Positions 8,117-16,407 of a stretch of 64,000 nt of DNA are shown here, piece by piece. Positions within the stretch are counted from its first letter, which is position 1. Each line of letters starts with the position of its first letter. The translations under genes and the position numbers were made by a program. The DNA comes from Bacillota bacterium (GTDB lineage: Bacteria > Bacillota > Clostridia > Oscillospirales > Ruminococcaceae). The notes under the pieces were generated by a model. The model saw nothing but the letters and a program-made list of their open reading frames with translations, was not told the origin of the DNA and did no database searches. The stretch covers positions 1-64,000 of the forward strand of contig JAEWWT010000006.1 in assembly GCA_023396225.1 (NCBI GenBank), read 5' to 3'.

Positions 8117-8146
8117 TGCGCACATAAACTTCTGTCTATGTGCGCA
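8117..8146 (+). repeat. Perfect 10-bp hairpin between ybaB and recR
   Basis: TGCGCACATA (8117-8126) pairs with TATGTGCGCA (8137-8146) around a 10-nt loop. No T-run follows, so it is not a classical terminator. It may stabilise or process the transcript between the two genes. Confidence 0.6.
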
Positions 8147-8172
8147 ATAATTTCCCAAAGAGGTGAAAATCA

Positions 8173-8775
8173 TTGTCGGAAAATACTGCTCTTCCTCTTG
8201 TTCTTCTTGCTGAACAGTTCGCAAAGCTTCCCGGAATAGGAATGAAAACTGCACAGAGGCTTGCTTATTATGTTATGAGCATGACTGATGACGAGGCGCA
8301 GGCATTTGCCGACGCTGTCATTCACGCACACAGCACAGTAAAGGCCTGCCGGATCTGTCAGAACCTTACCGATGGTGATATATGCCCTGTCTGTGACAGT
8401 AACAGCCGTGACCACTCAACAATCTGCGTTGTAGAATCACCAAAGGACGTTTCCGCATTCGAGCGCACAAATGAGTACAAAGGCATTTATCATGTTCTTC
8501 ACGGACTTATTTCCCCTATCGACGGAATTACTCCTGACAAAATCAGAATTAAGGAACTTCTGAACAGGCTCAAGGGTGATGAAGTCAAGGAAGTAATCAT
8601 GGCGACAAACCCTACTGTTGAGGGTGAAGCAACAGCAATGTATATCTCAAAGCTTCTAAAGCCCCTTGGCATAAAAGTTACACGTCTTGCATTCGGATTA
8701 CCTATCGGCGGAAGCCTTGAATATGCGGATGAAGTAACGCTTTTCAAAGCATTGGAAAACAGAAATGAAATATAG
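8173..8775 (+). CDS. recR: Recombination mediator protein RecR
   Basis: Forms the RecFOR complex that loads RecA on gapped DNA. Domains in order are an N-terminal helix-hairpin-helix (LPGIGMKTAQRLAYYV), a four-Cys zinc finger (CRICQNLTDGDICPVC), a Toprim domain with CVVESPKD and the MATNPTVEGEATA region, and a C-terminal Walker-like strand. Length of 200 residues is typical. Start codon is TTG at 8173 with AGAGGTG about 7 nt upstream; the family start fits. It is the last gene of the dnaX cluster and is followed by a promoter for two tRNA genes. Confidence 0.96.
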   Translation: MSENTALPLVLLAEQFAKLPGIGMKTAQRLAYYVMSMTDDEAQAFADAVIHAHSTVKACRICQNLTDGDICPVCDSNSRDHSTICVVESPKDVSAFERTNEYKGIYHVLHGLISPIDGITPDKIRIKELLNRLKGDEVKEVIMATNPTVEGEATAMYISKLLKPLGIKVTRLAFGLPIGGSLEYADEVTLFKALENRNEI

Positions 8776-8836
8776 CTGTGATGTTGTATATTTGTCATTA
8801 TAGTTTTTGTGCAATATGTCGAAGTTTTTTAAAAGG

Positions 8837-8865
8837 TATTGATTTCTGATACAAAATGATATAAT
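8837..8865 (+). promoter_or_regulatory. Probable promoter of the two tRNA-Gln genes
   Basis: -10 TATAAT at 8860-8865; a TTGATT-like -35 lies at 8837-8844 with spacing 15-17 depending on alignment. Located 44 nt before the first tRNA. Confidence 0.55.
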
Positions 8866-8908
8866 ATATATAAGTCGCTAATGATTGCTAGCTACTATTT
8901 CCTGACGA

Positions 8909-8983
8909 TGGGATATAGCCAAGCGGTAAGGCAACGGACTTTGACTCCGTCATTCGCTGGTTCAAATCCAGCTATCCCAACCA
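8909..8983 (+). tRNA. tRNA-Gln (anticodon UUG)
   Basis: Full cloverleaf: acceptor TGGGATA with TATCCCA, D-arm GCCAAGCGGTAAGGC, anticodon arm with loop CTTTGAC giving UUG, T-arm GCTGGTTCAAATCCAGC, and an encoded 3' CCA. Decodes CAA and probably CAG. Confidence 0.96.
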
Positions 8984-9039
8984 AATGACCTAAGGAGTTG
9001 TTCGTTGAAAAAAGCGAAACAGCTCTTAAATACTTAAAC

Positions 9040-9115
9040 TGGGGTGTCGCCAAGCGGTAAGGCAGATGACTCTGACTCATCCATTCCGAGGGTTCAAATC
9101 CTTCCACCCCAACCA
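9040..9115 (+). tRNA. tRNA-Gln (anticodon CUG)
   Basis: Full cloverleaf with acceptor TGGGGTG/CACCCCA, D-arm GCCAAGCGGTAAGGC, anticodon loop CTCTGAC giving CUG, T-arm ending GGTTCAAATCC and encoded CCA. It shares the D-arm with the upstream tRNA-Gln, as expected of isoacceptors in one transcript. Confidence 0.95.
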
Positions 9116-9119
9116 TTGC

Positions 9120-9152
9120 AATCCGTTCCTCTAATTTGGAACGGATTTTTTT
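9120..9152 (+). terminator. Terminator of the tRNA-Gln transcript
   Basis: Perfect 10-bp stem AATCCGTTCC / GGAACGGATT with an 8-nt loop and a seven-T tail, 4 nt after the second CCA. Confidence 0.95.
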
Positions 9153-9202
9153 ATTTTGTTTTCTAAAGTTAGATATTACAGGACTTGAAGGAGGGCAATG
9201 TT

Positions 9203-9724
9203 ATGATATATGTTGTTCGGCATGGTCAAACAGATTGGAACCTGCGTAAAAGATTTAATGGGTCCACCGACTCGCCTTTAAATCAAACAGGAATAATGCA
9301 AGCTGAAATGCAGGCTGAAAAGTTGAATAAAATCAGCTTTGATATATCTTTTTGTAGTCCTAAGAAACGTGCAGTACAAACATGTGAAATTATCTGCAAA
9401 GGAAATTATATTACTGATGATCGTCTTTTAGAAATCAACTGCGGTGAATTTGAGGGCGCTGAAGAAACTGCCGAAAATATGAAAGCATTCTGGCAAGCTG
9501 TCTTATGCGGCAATAACGGTGCAGAAAAATTTAGTGATTTTATGGTACGCAATTGTGAATTTTGTGACATGATTGCTGACAACTATAAAGGAAAAAACAT
9601 CTTGATAATCACCCATGCGGCAAATGTAAGAGTAATAAAATATTATTTCAGCGGCAAGCCGAAAGATTTTGATTTTACGAAAGCAGTTGCTAAAAACGGG
9701 GAGATTTTAATATTTGACAATTGA
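9203..9724 (+). CDS. Histidine phosphatase (phosphoglycerate-mutase-like) family protein
   Basis: Member of the histidine phosphatase superfamily. The catalytic phospho-His motif RHGQT is at residues 6-10. The expected Arg (SPKKRAVQT), the acid motif LLEINCGEFEG and the second catalytic His (THAANVRV) follow. Length of 173 residues fits small cobalamin-phosphatase or fructose-2,6-bisphosphatase-like members, and the substrate cannot be told. I start at the ATG at 9203, 7-8 nt after GAAGGAGGG; an ATG at 9199 is out of frame. It begins a short + strand run with an acetyltransferase and a CPBP protease and may be an accessory insert between housekeeping blocks. Confidence 0.85.
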   Translation: MIYVVRHGQTDWNLRKRFNGSTDSPLNQTGIMQAEMQAEKLNKISFDISFCSPKKRAVQTCEIICKGNYITDDRLLEINCGEFEGAEETAENMKAFWQAVLCGNNGAEKFSDFMVRNCEFCDMIADNYKGKNILIITHAANVRVIKYYFSGKPKDFDFTKAVAKNGEILIFDN

Positions 9725-9838
9725 AATGTTTAATTGCCATTCTATATTTTACGGGGAAGATACTAGTTTTGTGCTTTTCCAACTGTCGTTCGAAATTTTG
9801 CTTAGCAAAAACCACACAAAACATCATAGAGAGGAGAC

Positions 9839-10342
9839 ATGGTCATAAATATGATAGAAACTACTCGGCTCGAGTTATGTCCCTTAAATGTGAATCAATT
9901 GAAGCTTTGGTGCGAAGACATTCCTGCTCTTGAAAAGGAACTCAATTGTACATATCAGGCAGAACCAATGCAAGGAATTTTTCATCAAATAGTTAAGGAA
10001 CAGCTCACAGCTGCTGAAAATGATCCAGACAATTACGTCTGGCATAGCTTTTGGTTTTTAATACGCAAAGAAGACAGAACCGTTGTCGGCTCTGCTGACT
10101 TCAAGGATATACCTAATGCAGATCGAGAAGTCGAAATCGGATATGGTCTTGGCAAGAGGTTTGAGCATAACGGCTATATGACAGTGGCTGTAGAGGCAAT
10201 GTGCAAATGGGCACTTAATCAAAAAGATGTTTTACATGTAATTGCTGAAACAGATATAGATGGATTAGCTTCACAGCAAGTACTTAGAAATTGCGGATTT
10301 GCTGAATATAAGCGTGACAAAACAATATGGTGGAGATTATAA
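9839..10342 (+). CDS. GNAT-family N-acetyltransferase (RimJ/RimL-like)
   Basis: Acetyl-CoA dependent acetyltransferase, 167 residues. The start TTRLELCPLNVNQLKLW resembles the RimJ/RimL/SpeG branch. The core strand VGSADFKDIPN and the motif-A region (EIGYGLGKRFEHNGYMTVAV) are visible. The C-terminal ETDIDGLASQQVLRNCGF is typical of the branch that acetylates protein N-termini or small amines. AGGAG precedes the ATG at 9839 by about 5 nt; a second in-frame ATG at 9851 is possible. Substrate unknown. Confidence 0.82.
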   Translation: MVINMIETTRLELCPLNVNQLKLWCEDIPALEKELNCTYQAEPMQGIFHQIVKEQLTAAENDPDNYVWHSFWFLIRKEDRTVVGSADFKDIPNADREVEIGYGLGKRFEHNGYMTVAVEAMCKWALNQKDVLHVIAETDIDGLASQQVLRNCGFAEYKRDKTIWWRL

Positions 10343-10374
10343 CCACAGTTTATTAATTTTGAAGGGGGAAAAAT

Positions 10375-11166
10375 GTGAACAAAAAAAATAAAACTTTAAA
10401 TAATAATTCTGAACTGCTTTGTTTTCTAATTTATGCATTTGCTATACCTTTGATCTGTGTAGGAATAATTAAATTTATTCCAGCGTTTCAAAGTGGATTG
10501 CCTTATTTAGTTTTATTCGGAATAGAAGCCACAGCTCCGGCAATTGCTGCAATTCTCGTAAAGTTACAGCATGGTGGATTAAATGGTCTTAAGAATTTTT
10601 TAAGAGAAAAATATCTGAATCATTTTAGCTTGAAGTACTGCTGTATAGCTTTACTTGTGCCTGCTGTTGTTTTGACAATTGCAAAGCTGATTACTTACCT
10701 TACTCCATATAATAATGAGTTTATTACACTTCCTTCATCAAAGAAACTTCTTATAATATGCTGGACATTGATTACAGAAGAACTTGGCTGGAGAGGATTT
10801 TTGCAGGATAAAATAAATGCTTTTTTCAGCAATAAATTAACGCCCTTGATTGTCGGAGTTATATGGGGTTTCTGGCATTATCACTTCTGGCTGTTAACAT
10901 CACTTGACTTCCCGCTATGGGCATTTATATTTGGCAGTATTGCAGAAAGCTATGGCTATTATACTCTGACCAGAAAAGCTGATGGCAATGTTATTCCGGC
11001 ATATATATGGCACTTTTCAGGCAACTTGTTCTGCAATCTCTATCTGTTTAACCCGAAATGGAACAATGGAAACATCTTGCCTTTTGTAATTATAAACATG
11101 ATATATATTGTTTATATATTTATTTTTTTATATTATCAGAAAAAATCAGAATTTAATAAATTATAG
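10375..11166 (+). CDS. CPBP-family intramembrane metalloprotease
   Basis: Polytopic membrane protein of the CPBP (type II CAAX prenyl endopeptidase-like) family. The three diagnostic motifs are present: EELGWRGFL (Glu-Glu and Arg), a FW-x-HYHFW segment with His, and WHFSGN with the last catalytic His. About seven to eight hydrophobic segments are visible across 263 residues. In Gram-positive bacteria such proteins are linked to bacteriocin immunity or protein processing; here no bacteriocin gene is adjacent. The start is a GTG with GAAGGGGG upstream. The gene is notably A+T-rich compared with the flanking nfn genes. Confidence 0.85.
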   Translation: MNKKNKTLNNNSELLCFLIYAFAIPLICVGIIKFIPAFQSGLPYLVLFGIEATAPAIAAILVKLQHGGLNGLKNFLREKYLNHFSLKYCCIALLVPAVVLTIAKLITYLTPYNNEFITLPSSKKLLIICWTLITEELGWRGFLQDKINAFFSNKLTPLIVGVIWGFWHYHFWLLTSLDFPLWAFIFGSIAESYGYYTLTRKADGNVIPAYIWHFSGNLFCNLYLFNPKWNNGNILPFVIINMIYIVYIFIFLYYQKKSEFNKL

Positions 11167-11273
11167 TTTTATAAATTCCATAACTTAAATAGTACATTTG
11201 CATTTTTATATTAAAAAATATTTCTTGAATATAACTATATAAAAACTTGCATGTTACATTTATATCTGAAATG

Positions 11274-11301
11274 TTGACTTTATTTGTATACATGTTATAA
11301 T
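11274..11301 (+). promoter_or_regulatory. Promoter of the nfnAB operon
   Basis: -35 TTGACT (11274-11279), 16-nt spacer, extended -10 TGTTATAAT with TATAAT at 11296-11301. This leaves a leader of about 70 nt. Confidence 0.8.
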
Positions 11302-11375
11302 AATGCTTGTACACTGTTTAAAAATAAATGTAAATGCAGAAATAAATTAAAATATAAATATAAAGGAATGAGAAA

Positions 11376-12218
11376 ATGTATAAGATTTGCAGAAAGAAAA
11401 TTCTTAATCCAACAGTAACGCTGATGGATATTTATGCTCCACAAATTGCAAAAAAAGCTGAGCCTGGACAGTTCATTATCCTTCGTGTTGATGAAAACGG
11501 GGAGAGAATTCCTCTTACTATTGCTGATTATGACAGAGAAAACGGAACTGTAGCAATCATATTCCAGATTGTCGGTGCTTCAACAGAAAAGCTAAATCAT
11601 AAAAATGAAGGCGAATTTATTGAAGATTTCGTTGGTCCTCTCGGAACAGCAACACATACTGACGGGCTGAAGAAGGTTGCAGTTGTCGGCGGTGGTGTCG
11701 GCTGTGCAATTGCATTCCCTGTTGCAAAGAAATTACATGAACAGGGCTGTGAAGTTCACAGCATTATCGGATTCAGAAGCAAGGATCTTGTTATTCTTGA
11801 AGATGAATTTGCAGCTGTTTCAGACAAGATCTGTGTAATGACAGATGACGGCTCTCACGGCACTAAGGGACTTGTTACCAATGCCCTTAAAGAGCTTATT
11901 GAAAGCGGAGAAAAATACGACCAGGTTATTACTATCGGTCCTCTTATAATGATGAAGTTTGTTTGTCAGCTTACAAAGGAATACGGTATCAAGACTATCG
12001 TTTCCATGAACCCTATCATGATTGACGGAACAGGCATGTGCGGAGGCTGTCGACTTACTGTCGGTGGTGAAACAAAGTTTGCATGCGTTGACGGACCTGA
12101 TTTCGACGGACATCTTGTTGACTTTGATGAAGCTATGGAGCGTTCATCAATGTACAAACCTTTTGAAAGACACAAGCATGAAGAAACATGTAATCTTTTT
12201 TCAAAGGAGGTAAAGTAA
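11376..12218 (+). CDS. nfnA: NADH-dependent reduced ferredoxin:NADP+ oxidoreductase, small subunit
   Basis: FNR-like subunit of the electron-bifurcating transhydrogenase NfnAB, which couples ferredoxin, NADH and NADP(H). The flavin-binding motif RIPLTIAD, the nucleotide-binding stretch VVGGGVGCAIAFPVAKKL and the C-terminal [2Fe-2S] site (MCGGC and, 11 residues on, FACVDGPDFDGH) are visible. Dihydroorotate-dehydrogenase electron-transfer subunits share this fold. The immediate downstream glutamate-synthase-like partner (1 nt apart) makes Nfn the better call. Closest alternatives are sulfide dehydrogenase subunits (SudB). Confidence 0.9.
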   Translation: MYKICRKKILNPTVTLMDIYAPQIAKKAEPGQFIILRVDENGERIPLTIADYDRENGTVAIIFQIVGASTEKLNHKNEGEFIEDFVGPLGTATHTDGLKKVAVVGGGVGCAIAFPVAKKLHEQGCEVHSIIGFRSKDLVILEDEFAAVSDKICVMTDDGSHGTKGLVTNALKELIESGEKYDQVITIGPLIMMKFVCQLTKEYGIKTIVSMNPIMIDGTGMCGGCRLTVGGETKFACVDGPDFDGHLVDFDEAMERSSMYKPFERHKHEETCNLFSKEVK

Positions 12219-12219
12219 T

Positions 12220-13608
12220 ATGCCTAATATGTCCCCTGTAAAACACCCTATGCCGGTGCAGGACCCTGACATCCGCAACAAGAACTTCCTTGAGGTTACT
12301 CTTGGATATACAGAAGAAACTGCTGTTGAAGAAGCACAGAGATGTCTTAACTGTAAACATAAGCCTTGTATTGCCGGCTGCCCTGTAAAGATTCATATAC
12401 CTGAATTTATCGCAAAGGTTGCCGAAGGCAACTTTGAAGAAGCATATAAAATCATTTCACTTTCAAGCTCACTCCCTGCTGTATGCGGACGTGTTTGTCC
12501 GCAGGAAACACAGTGTGAGGGAGTATGTGTAAGAGGAATAAAGGGCGAACCTGTTGCAATCGGACGTCTTGAACGATTCGTTGCTGATTACCATAACCAG
12601 CATTGCACAGACACTCCTGAAAAGCCTGAGTCAAACGGACATAAGGTAGCTGTTATCGGGGCAGGACCTTCTGGGCTTACATGTGCTGGCGACCTTGCTA
12701 AGATGGGCTATTCAGTAACAATATTTGAAGCACTTCACCTTGCAGGAGGAGTGCTCGTTTACGGTATTCCTGAATTCAGACTTCCAAAAGCTATCGTTCA
12801 GAAAGAAATTGACGGACTTAAGGCTCTCGGAGTAACTGTAAACACAAACGTTGTTATCGGTAAGACTATTGAAGTTGATGAGCTTTTCGAGGATGGCTTT
12901 GAATCTGTATTCATTGGCTCAGGTGCAGGACTTCCTAGATTTATGGGTATCCCTGGTGAAAATCTCAAGGGCGTTTACTCAGCTAACGAATTCCTCACAA
13001 GAGTAAACCTCATGAAAGCATATAAGGATAATTCAGATACACCTATTCAGATGTCAAAGAACGTTGCAGTAGTAGGCGGCGGAAACGTTGCAATGGATGC
13101 CGCAAGATGTGCAAAGCGTCTTGGTGCTGAAAATGTATATATCGTATACAGAAGAAGCGAAGCTGAAATGCCTGCAAGACTTGAAGAAGTTGAGCATGCA
13201 AAGGAAGAGGGCGTTATCTTCAAGACACTCAACAATCCTGTTGAAGTTCTTGGCGATGAGCATAAGTTTGTAACAGGCATGAAATGTGTTGAAATGGAGC
13301 TTGGCGAACCTGATGCAAGCGGAAGAAGACGTCCTGTTGAGAAGAAGGATTCGGAGTTTGTGCTTGACGTTGATTGCGTAATCATGTCAATTGGTACATC
13401 CCCTAACCCACTTATCAGAAACACAACAAAGGGACTTGAAACAAATAAGCATGGTTGTTTCATTGCAGATGAAAACGGGCTCACATCACGTGAGGGCGTG
13501 TATGCAGGCGGAGATGCCGTAACAGGTGCCGCAACAGTAATACTTGCAATGGGCGCAGGAAAAACCGCCGCAAAAGCAATCGACGAATATATAAAGTCAA
13601 AGAACTAA
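12220..13608 (+). CDS. nfnB: NADH-dependent reduced ferredoxin:NADP+ oxidoreductase, large subunit
   Basis: GltD/SudA-like flavoprotein of 462 residues that pairs with NfnA. The N-terminal Cys sets for two [4Fe-4S] clusters are visible as CLNCKHKPCIAGCP and CGRVCPQETQCEGVC. The FAD site VIGAGPSGLTCAGDLA and the NADP site VVGGGNVAMDAARCAKRLGA follow, with a terminal GD-AVTGAATVILAMGAGK FAD motif. It is often annotated as glutamate synthase small chain. The gene pair without a GltB partner, lying beside a bifurcating-type hydrogenase, argues for Nfn. It ends next to intergenic repeat copy 1 and no separate terminator is seen. Confidence 0.9.
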   Translation: MPNMSPVKHPMPVQDPDIRNKNFLEVTLGYTEETAVEEAQRCLNCKHKPCIAGCPVKIHIPEFIAKVAEGNFEEAYKIISLSSSLPAVCGRVCPQETQCEGVCVRGIKGEPVAIGRLERFVADYHNQHCTDTPEKPESNGHKVAVIGAGPSGLTCAGDLAKMGYSVTIFEALHLAGGVLVYGIPEFRLPKAIVQKEIDGLKALGVTVNTNVVIGKTIEVDELFEDGFESVFIGSGAGLPRFMGIPGENLKGVYSANEFLTRVNLMKAYKDNSDTPIQMSKNVAVVGGGNVAMDAARCAKRLGAENVYIVYRRSEAEMPARLEEVEHAKEEGVIFKTLNNPVEVLGDEHKFVTGMKCVEMELGEPDASGRRRPVEKKDSEFVLDVDCVIMSIGTSPNPLIRNTTKGLETNKHGCFIADENGLTSREGVYAGGDAVTGAATVILAMGAGKTAAKAIDEYIKSKN

Positions 13609-13616
13609 AAAGCATA

Positions 13617-13922
13617 TAAAAGTTTGCAAGTCTGCTTGTTTTTCGTAGAAAAATTGAACGAAGTGAGCACAGGCTTTAGCCTTATCAAAGCTTGCAGGGT
13701 GCAGGGGCGGCGCCCTTGCCGTAACCCCGCAAATGAAAAATAAATGATAAAACCGCAAATTAGAATTATGGACTAACAAGTTTGTCCGTAATTATAATTT
13801 GCGGTTTCTTTGATTTTTGGTTGCATTTGCGAGGTTACGTTTGGGTTCCGATGTCTGAGTACATCGGCAAAGGGCTTTGCCCTTTTGAATCCCACACCCT
13901 TGAAAGGTTGACGAACTTTTAT
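13617..13922. repeat. Modular intergenic repeat, copy 1
   Basis: Fills the convergent gap between nfnB and the PHP gene. Both ends read AAAAGTTYGY when viewed outward-in. Inside are the nested inverted repeats CGTAACCCCGCAAATG (about 13721) and CATTTGCGAGGTTACG (about 13823). The long central hairpin has outer arms CCGCAAATTA / TAATTTGCGG (13753-13805) and a GGAC/GTCC inner pair. A palindromic AAAGGGCTTTGCCCTTT module lies on the right. T-rich flanks on both sides would let the hairpin act as a bidirectional terminator. Four related stretches occur elsewhere in the window. Confidence 0.75.
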
Positions 13923-13928
13923 TTGTTT

Positions 13929-14642
13929 TTATTTTCTCACCAGTGTATCTATAATACACTCTACACTGTTTTCTTCAACTTCAATAAAATTAATCGGCTC
14001 ATTTATATCCCCAAGATAATGCGCATCCGAATTTGTAATAATCCTGCACCTGTTTAAATACTGGTGCTGTTTTATTATTTCATCCTTAAATCCGATATGC
14101 CTGATTTCTGCACAGGTAAACCTGCTGTCAGGAGGTATGAATCCAAGGTTTGCAAGCAGGCTGTTTGCCTTTTTGTCAATGTGCGCAGGAATCATTATTC
14201 CGTTATACTTAGCCGTAAGCTCATATACATTGTCAAAACTGATGTCTGCTGCATTTATCAGCAAATATGGCTCTTTTCCCGTAATATTATCATCCTCATC
14301 CGCAAACAGCTGACACCCAAAAATGTTCTCATTATTCGGAAACGGCATAAGCTTTAAACGAACATAACTGTTAAAATCCATTGCCCCTTCAAGCGTCCTG
14401 AACAAACACAGCACATGAACTTCTTCCGAGGTGGTAAGCTCCATCCCCGGTATTGCCGTTACTCCGTAATTTTCCGCAAGCTTCATTACAGCAGGACAGT
14501 TTCCGCAGGAATTGTGATCAGTAACAGCAATGGCTCCAAGCTTTTTAAGCACCGCCATTCCGACAATGTTTGAAGGAAACATATCATTGTCACCGCATGG
14601 CGACAGACAGGAATGTATGTGAAAGTCATAGCTTATTTTCAT
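13929..14642 (-). CDS. PHP-domain phosphoesterase
   Basis: Polymerase-and-histidinol-phosphatase domain protein of 237 residues. The four metal-binding motifs are visible: DFHIHSCLSPC at the N-terminus, AVTDHNSCGN, GMELTTSEEVHVL and NSDAH near the C-terminus. Such stand-alone PHP proteins hydrolyse small phosphoesters or nucleotides such as pAp. It is the last gene of the leftward set with DRTGG proteins, an HydS-like protein and an ATPase, so it may act in the same signalling pathway (inference). The substrate is unknown. Confidence 0.85.
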   Translation of the reverse strand: MKISYDFHIHSCLSPCGDNDMFPSNIVGMAVLKKLGAIAVTDHNSCGNCPAVMKLAENYGVTAIPGMELTTSEEVHVLCLFRTLEGAMDFNSYVRLKLMPFPNNENIFGCQLFADEDDNITGKEPYLLINAADISFDNVYELTAKYNGIMIPAHIDKKANSLLANLGFIPPDSRFTCAEIRHIGFKDEIIKQHQYLNRCRIITNSDAHYLGDINEPINFIEVEENSVECIIDTLVRK

Positions 14643-14682
14643 ATTCCGTCATCCCTTTCCGCCCATGCATTACAAAAGTAAC

Positions 14683-15021
14683 TTATTCTCCCTGGATAAT
14701 CTTATGTGCAGCAAGCGCAGCCTCAAATACAGGCAGTTCTGTTTTCAGCATAGTAACACCCTGACTTGCAGCCTTGTTTGCCGCCATTTCATCAGGTGCA
14801 ATACCCTCAGCAAATATTATGCATGCACCCTCGGTAAGCACATTTACTGCAACAGTGTTTACGTTGCCCATAACCGTAACCCATACTGAACCTGCAGGAT
14901 TTTTTGCCATTGCAACGGAAAGAAGATCACAACAAAATACTTTTGTAACATCAATATCAGTATCATTTCCCATGTTTATAATTTGAAAATCAACTTTTTC
15001 TAAAAACTCTTTTAACTTCAT
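14683..15021 (-). CDS. DRTGG-domain protein (first copy)
   Basis: Small protein of about 112 residues made essentially of a DRTGG-type domain, a fold also found in CBS/phosphotransacetylase-linked regulators and thought to bind a ligand. Readable landmarks are CCDLLSVAMAKNPAGSVWVT, IIFAEGIAPDEMA and a C-terminal helix. I start at MKLKEF (15021), where AAAGGA stands 9 nt upstream. The longer frame to 15246 overlaps the neighbouring hydrogenase-like gene in another frame and is not homologous. A second DRTGG gene lies at 16823 and the two flank the hydrogenase-like gene. Confidence 0.8.
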   Translation of the reverse strand: MKLKEFLEKVDFQIINMGNDTDIDVTKVFCCDLLSVAMAKNPAGSVWVTVMGNVNTVAVNVLTEGACIIFAEGIAPDEMAANKAASQGVTMLKTELPVFEAALAAHKIIQGE

Positions 15022-15046
15022 GTCAGTATATTCCTTTCTTGACTTG

Positions 15047-16384
15047 TCATTCCTTTTGTTCATCCGCTTGTAACTGATCAAAATCATCATCAGACGGACT
15101 AAATGAATCAAGCCTTGTAAACTGCTTTGAAAGCTTGTGGATGTAGTCTCTGAGGAGATGAACGCAATCTGTTTCATGAGCTCTTCCGCAGACAATATCC
15201 TCAGCAAGAGCACGACAAGTCGGCGCACCGCATGAACCGCAGTCAAGCCCCGGGAACTTTTCGCAAAGCGCTTTAACCTTAGCCATCATTTTTATGCTTT
15301 CTTTAATATCGGAACCAAGGTCGAAAACAGGAAGATATTCAATATCTTTATCAAAGTACATAATTTTTTCTTCCTCGCTGCTGATATGTCTCCTTGAAAC
15401 AGGAAGATATTTTCTAAGCCTGCCAAGCTTTGCTTTTGCAACATACGGGTTTTCAACAGTAAGCGTTCCGCCGACACATCCCCCGCTGCAAGCATTTAAT
15501 TCTATAAAATCAAGGTCAGTGAACTTCTGATCCTCAAGGTCCTCAAGCACCTTGATAACATTTTCTATTCCGTCGGCGGCAAGATAGCCGTCAGTAAGCA
15601 GTCCTCCTGCTTCTCCCCCGCTTCTGCCCCAGCTGATTCCTATCTTTCCCGAATCAGCGTATTCTTCTTCACTGTCTACAACCTGTTTCATGTATTTCAG
15701 AAGAACAGGATAAACATCCTTGATTGCAATTACAGCGTCAACCCCTGTGGTTTCACAACCAAGAGGTGCTTTTACAGCGGTCACTTTTGCAGGACAAGGC
15801 GAAATAAATATTATACCAATCTTTTCGGAAGGTAAGCCTGTCTTTTCCATAGCACGTTTTCTTGCAAGCTTTGCCGCAATGTTCATAGGTGCTTCAAGCG
15901 GAAGTATATGCTCGATAAGATTAGGAAAGCGTACTCTAATCAGCCTGACAACGGACGGACAGGCAGAAGAAATATATGGCTTCCCATTTTCATGTTCATT
16001 TATATATTTTCTTGAAAGCTCACTTACAAGCTCTGCTGCTGCCGAAACCTCGAACACATCATCAAAGCCCATTTTAATAAGCGCCCTCAAAATAATGTTG
16101 ATATCATCAAGATTGTTGAACTGCCCGTAAAGTGATGGAGCAGGAAGTGCAACGGTATATTCATAATTATCAATAACGCTGATCGGATCATAAACAGGAA
16201 GCTTTGCATGATGCGGACATATCCTTATACATTCCCCGCAGTCAATGCAGAACTGGTGAATGATAACTGCCTTCCCGTTTCTCACCCTTATGGCCTGAGT
16301 AGGACAGCGCTTGATACAATTGATGCATCCCATACATTTGTCTGAATCAAGATGTACTGAATTTGTAAAAGTATTTTCATCCAT
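15047..16384 (-). CDS. HydS-like [FeFe]-hydrogenase homologue with ferredoxin and Fe-S domains
   Basis: Protein of 445 residues. Two [4Fe-4S] ferredoxin motifs lead (CMGCINCIKRCP, CIDCGECIRICP), followed by an iron-hydrogenase large-subunit domain and a C-terminal four-Cys Fe-S domain (CGSCGAPTC..CG). The three H-cluster loops are modified: loop 1 reads SACPS where catalytic enzymes have a Cys before the second Cys, loop 2 reads ISPCPAK, and loop 3 reads NACSGGCVGG. Loss of the proton-relay Cys with retention of the cluster Cys residues is the pattern of sensory (group C, HydS) proteins, although the usual PAS domain is replaced here by the Fe-S domain. A hydrogen or redox sensor is the best inference; turnover activity is doubtful. 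Confidence 0.8.
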   Translation of the reverse strand: MDENTFTNSVHLDSDKCMGCINCIKRCPTQAIRVRNGKAVIIHQFCIDCGECIRICPHHAKLPVYDPISVIDNYEYTVALPAPSLYGQFNNLDDINIILRALIKMGFDDVFEVSAAAELVSELSRKYINEHENGKPYISSACPSVVRLIRVRFPNLIEHILPLEAPMNIAAKLARKRAMEKTGLPSEKIGIIFISPCPAKVTAVKAPLGCETTGVDAVIAIKDVYPVLLKYMKQVVDSEEEYADSGKIGISWGRSGGEAGGLLTDGYLAADGIENVIKVLEDLEDQKFTDLDFIELNACSGGCVGGTLTVENPYVAKAKLGRLRKYLPVSRRHISSEEEKIMYFDKDIEYLPVFDLGSDIKESIKMMAKVKALCEKFPGLDCGSCGAPTCRALAEDIVCGRAHETDCVHLLRDYIHKLSKQFTRLDSFSPSDDDFDQLQADEQKE

Positions 16385-16407
16385 ATCTGTTCACTGCCCC
16401 CTTTGCT

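Noticed and set aside
8895..9116. Minus-strand ORF beginning MVGVEGFEPS
   Set aside because: It is the reverse complement of the two tRNA-Gln genes, a well-known false ORF pattern.
9721..9933. Plus-strand 70-codon ORF between phosphatase and acetyltransferase
   Set aside because: It overlaps the start of the acetyltransferase in another frame and lacks a ribosome site.
12220..13608. Glutamate synthase small subunit as the name for this gene
   Set aside because: No large GltB subunit is adjacent, and the direct pairing with an FNR-like subunit fits NfnAB better.
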